Assembly: GCA_003820635.1 (NCBI GenBank)
Contig: RPOS01000040.1
Location: forward strand, 1-24,335
Direction of reading: 5' to 3'
DNA from: Verrucomicrobiaceae bacterium
GTDB taxonomy: Bacteria; Verrucomicrobiota; Verrucomicrobiae; Verrucomicrobiales; Akkermansiaceae
Length of the DNA stretch: 24,335 bases
Each line of letters begins with the position of its first letter. Positions within the stretch are counted from its first letter, which is position 1. The position numbers and the translations under genes are program-made. Below are positions 23,350 to 24,335 of the stretch, piece after piece. The notes beneath the pieces are model-generated. The model had not been told where the DNA came from. It worked only from the letters and a program-made list of their open reading frames with translations, and searched no databases.

Positions 23350-23420
23350 GGAGGGGCGGCACTCCTGTCGCGTCTTCTTTGGTAAAGCAATTGCTTCACA
23401 TTTCACAACCCGCCACAGCA

Positions 23421-23789
23421 ATGCCCGATTCAAACCGCTCCACTTCCAACAACTCCGAAAGTGACTCAATAGCTCACATGCAGGAAATTGTGAAAAATGC
23501 GGAAGAATTGTCAGTGACTCTGAGTGCACTGCTGGAAACTGCAAAAAGTTCTGCCGCCGCAGCGGCCGAACACCAATCAAATGCAGCTTCTATATTGTCT
23601 GAATTGCAAACAAAGCTCGGTGAAACTACGGCCGCAGCAACACAGGCCGCAGCGGTCAAAACACAAATAACGGACGACCAAGCAGTAATTGCCACCAAAT
23701 CGGCACACATTCAGCAGGCGCAAGAGCACGCCGATTTGGTCAGGGCGAACCTGGATCGAACCTTACCCGCGCCTGAAACAGCACCTTGA
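23421..23789 (+). pseudogene. truncated Ala-rich coiled-coil protein, 5' part only
   Basis: From ATG 23421 (MPDSNRSTSNNSESDS) the frame codes 122 residues: a polar N-terminus, then one long Ala/Glu/Thr-rich helical stretch (EELSVTLSALLETAKSSAAA ... KSAHIQQAQEHADLVRANLDR). Sequences like this open longer coiled-coil proteins, often of several hundred residues, near accessory genes; I recall the AQEHADxVRAxLDR element from such proteins. Here the helix stops at about 23755, and the last ~10 residues (TLPAPETAP) read out of frame through the methyltransferase remnant, so the gene looks cut and fused to unrelated DNA. Base composition is clearly more AT-rich than nrdA upstream, a sign of transfer. 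Whether a short protein is still made is unknown. Confidence 0.55.
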
Positions 23790-24084
23790 GCCGCATCACG
23801 AACTCCTCTCCAGCCGCCACACTGCGAAAAAGGACCGCGCCGAGAACTGGCACAAGACCATCGACCGTGTGAACCTAGCGCTCGTCAAAAAGCACAAGCT
23901 CTACATCGCCGACATCAAGGACCGCTTGCTCCCCGCGCTCGATACCGGCAAGACCTATCCCCAGCACAACCTCTACTGGATCACCTCGGACACATGGGAC
24001 CTAAAGGTACTGGGCGCTTTGCTCATGTCCGCCGTTGGCGAGTTCTTCATCCACTGCTACGGTGTCCGCATGCGCGGCGGCTAA
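23755..24084 (+). pseudogene. C-terminal remnant of an Eco57I/BREX-type DNA methyltransferase
   Basis: In the frame ending at TAA 24082-24084, the ~108 residues from EPYPRLKQHLEPHHELLSSRH on match what I know of the C-terminal part of large N6-adenine DNA methyltransferases of the Eco57I type: TIDRVNLALVKKHKLYIADI, YPQHNLYWITSDTWDLKVLG and AVGEFFIHCYGVRMRGG. In intact proteins this last motif continues YLRFQAQYLRRI; here a stop follows MRGG directly. The catalytic domain (NPPY, SAM motif) is absent upstream, replaced by the coiled-coil frame. The fragment is therefore truncated at both ends, a relic of a restriction-modification or phage-defence system. An open frame starts at 23689 but its first ~22 residues are the coiled-coil gene in another frame. 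Confidence 0.7.
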
Positions 24085-24247
24085 CCCCGCAAGCCGCCTT
24101 GCCTTCCGGCCCCGCAAACTTCATTCTCCCGGCATTCCCGAATCCGCTGTGCCGATGAAACAACACGCCAAGACAGCTTCATTTTTGTCCCCAATCTGCC
24201 GGGGAGCGGGGTTGGGAATGATTTGAAACCACAACCCGGAGGATTCC
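24085..24247. other. intergenic region after the methyltransferase remnant
   Basis: 163 bases with no supported gene. It ends in a strong Shine-Dalgarno (GGAGG, 24238-24242) for the next gene. I could not recognise methyltransferase sequence in any frame beyond the stop, so the homology seems to end there. Confidence 0.4.
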
Positions 24248-24335
24248 ATGCCGCGACGAATGTCCAAACTTGCCACTTCCCTCAAGCAGATCGGAGAGAT
24301 CCAGGTCAACGACCTGGATTTCATGGAGCTGCTGA
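24248..24335 (+). CDS. start of an unidentified gene, cut by the window end
   Basis: ATG 24248 is preceded by GGAGG at 5 bases' distance (24238-24242). The 29 visible codons give MPRRMSKLATSLKQIGEIQ followed by VNDLDFMELL, still open at the window end. A basic N-terminus and amphipathic helix are all that can be seen; I do not recognise the family. Confidence 0.55.
   Translation, partial: MPRRMSKLATSLKQIGEIQVNDLDFMELL

Noticed and set aside
23387..23396. Palindrome AGCAATTGCT after nrdA as a possible attachment or terminator site
   Set aside because: It is short, AT-rich at its centre and has no T-run or second copy in the window.

Overview
The window looks like a piece of a GC-rich Verrucomicrobiota chromosome, probably order Verrucomicrobiales (inference from gene content). 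Signs of this are a Bat operon, a PduS/PduT pair, a TIGR04073 exosortase-associated protein, a yceD-rpmF-plsX-fabH lipid cluster, and a class I ribonucleotide reductase whose features recall the Chlamydiae (same PVC superphylum): several N-terminal ATP-cones in NrdA and no radical tyrosine in NrdB. I saw no rRNA, tRNA, CRISPR array or complete insertion sequence.

Layout. 1-4162 (+): the end of a Bat operon (tail of a BatB/BatC-like protein, BatD, BatE), with an amidohydrolase joined by an ATGA overlap. 4230-7886 (-): a secreted Pro/Arg-rich TPR protein with 39-bp tandem repeats, a SnoaL-like exported protein and a glycine-zipper lipoprotein. 8077-8898 (+): dapF. 8917-10613 (-): two overlapping genes for TPM-like membrane or zinc-ribbon proteins. 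10783-12649 (+): a PduS-like Fe-S flavoprotein and a PduT-like microcompartment shell trimer, closed by a strong hairpin. 12750-18388 (-): a TIGR04073 protein, a GH13 alpha-amylase-family enzyme, a small membrane protein, then fabH, plsX, rpmF and yceD, with an intrinsic terminator between rpmF and plsX. 18389-18916: an AT-rich regulatory region. 18917-23349 (+): nrdB and nrdA. 23421-24084: AT-richer debris, a truncated coiled-coil gene running into the C-terminal remnant of a DNA methyltransferase. 24248-end: the start of an unidentified gene with a strong Shine-Dalgarno.

How the genes work together. Most are housekeeping: envelope stress (Bat), lysine/peptidoglycan precursor (DapF), fatty acid and phospholipid initiation (PlsX, FabH), ribosome (L32) and dNTP synthesis (NrdAB). 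The most interesting signals are: (i) a Tyr-less class Ic NrdB with Glu at the first metal ligand; (ii) an island of atypical codons at the NrdA active-site cysteine, where inteins and introns are known to insert; (iii) a recurrent TGTTAGR word that forces rare TTA and AGA codons into GC-rich genes; (iv) two near-consensus DnaA boxes inside a dyad upstream of nrdB; (v) an isolated PduS/PduT pair; (vi) the truncated methyltransferase graveyard after nrdA.
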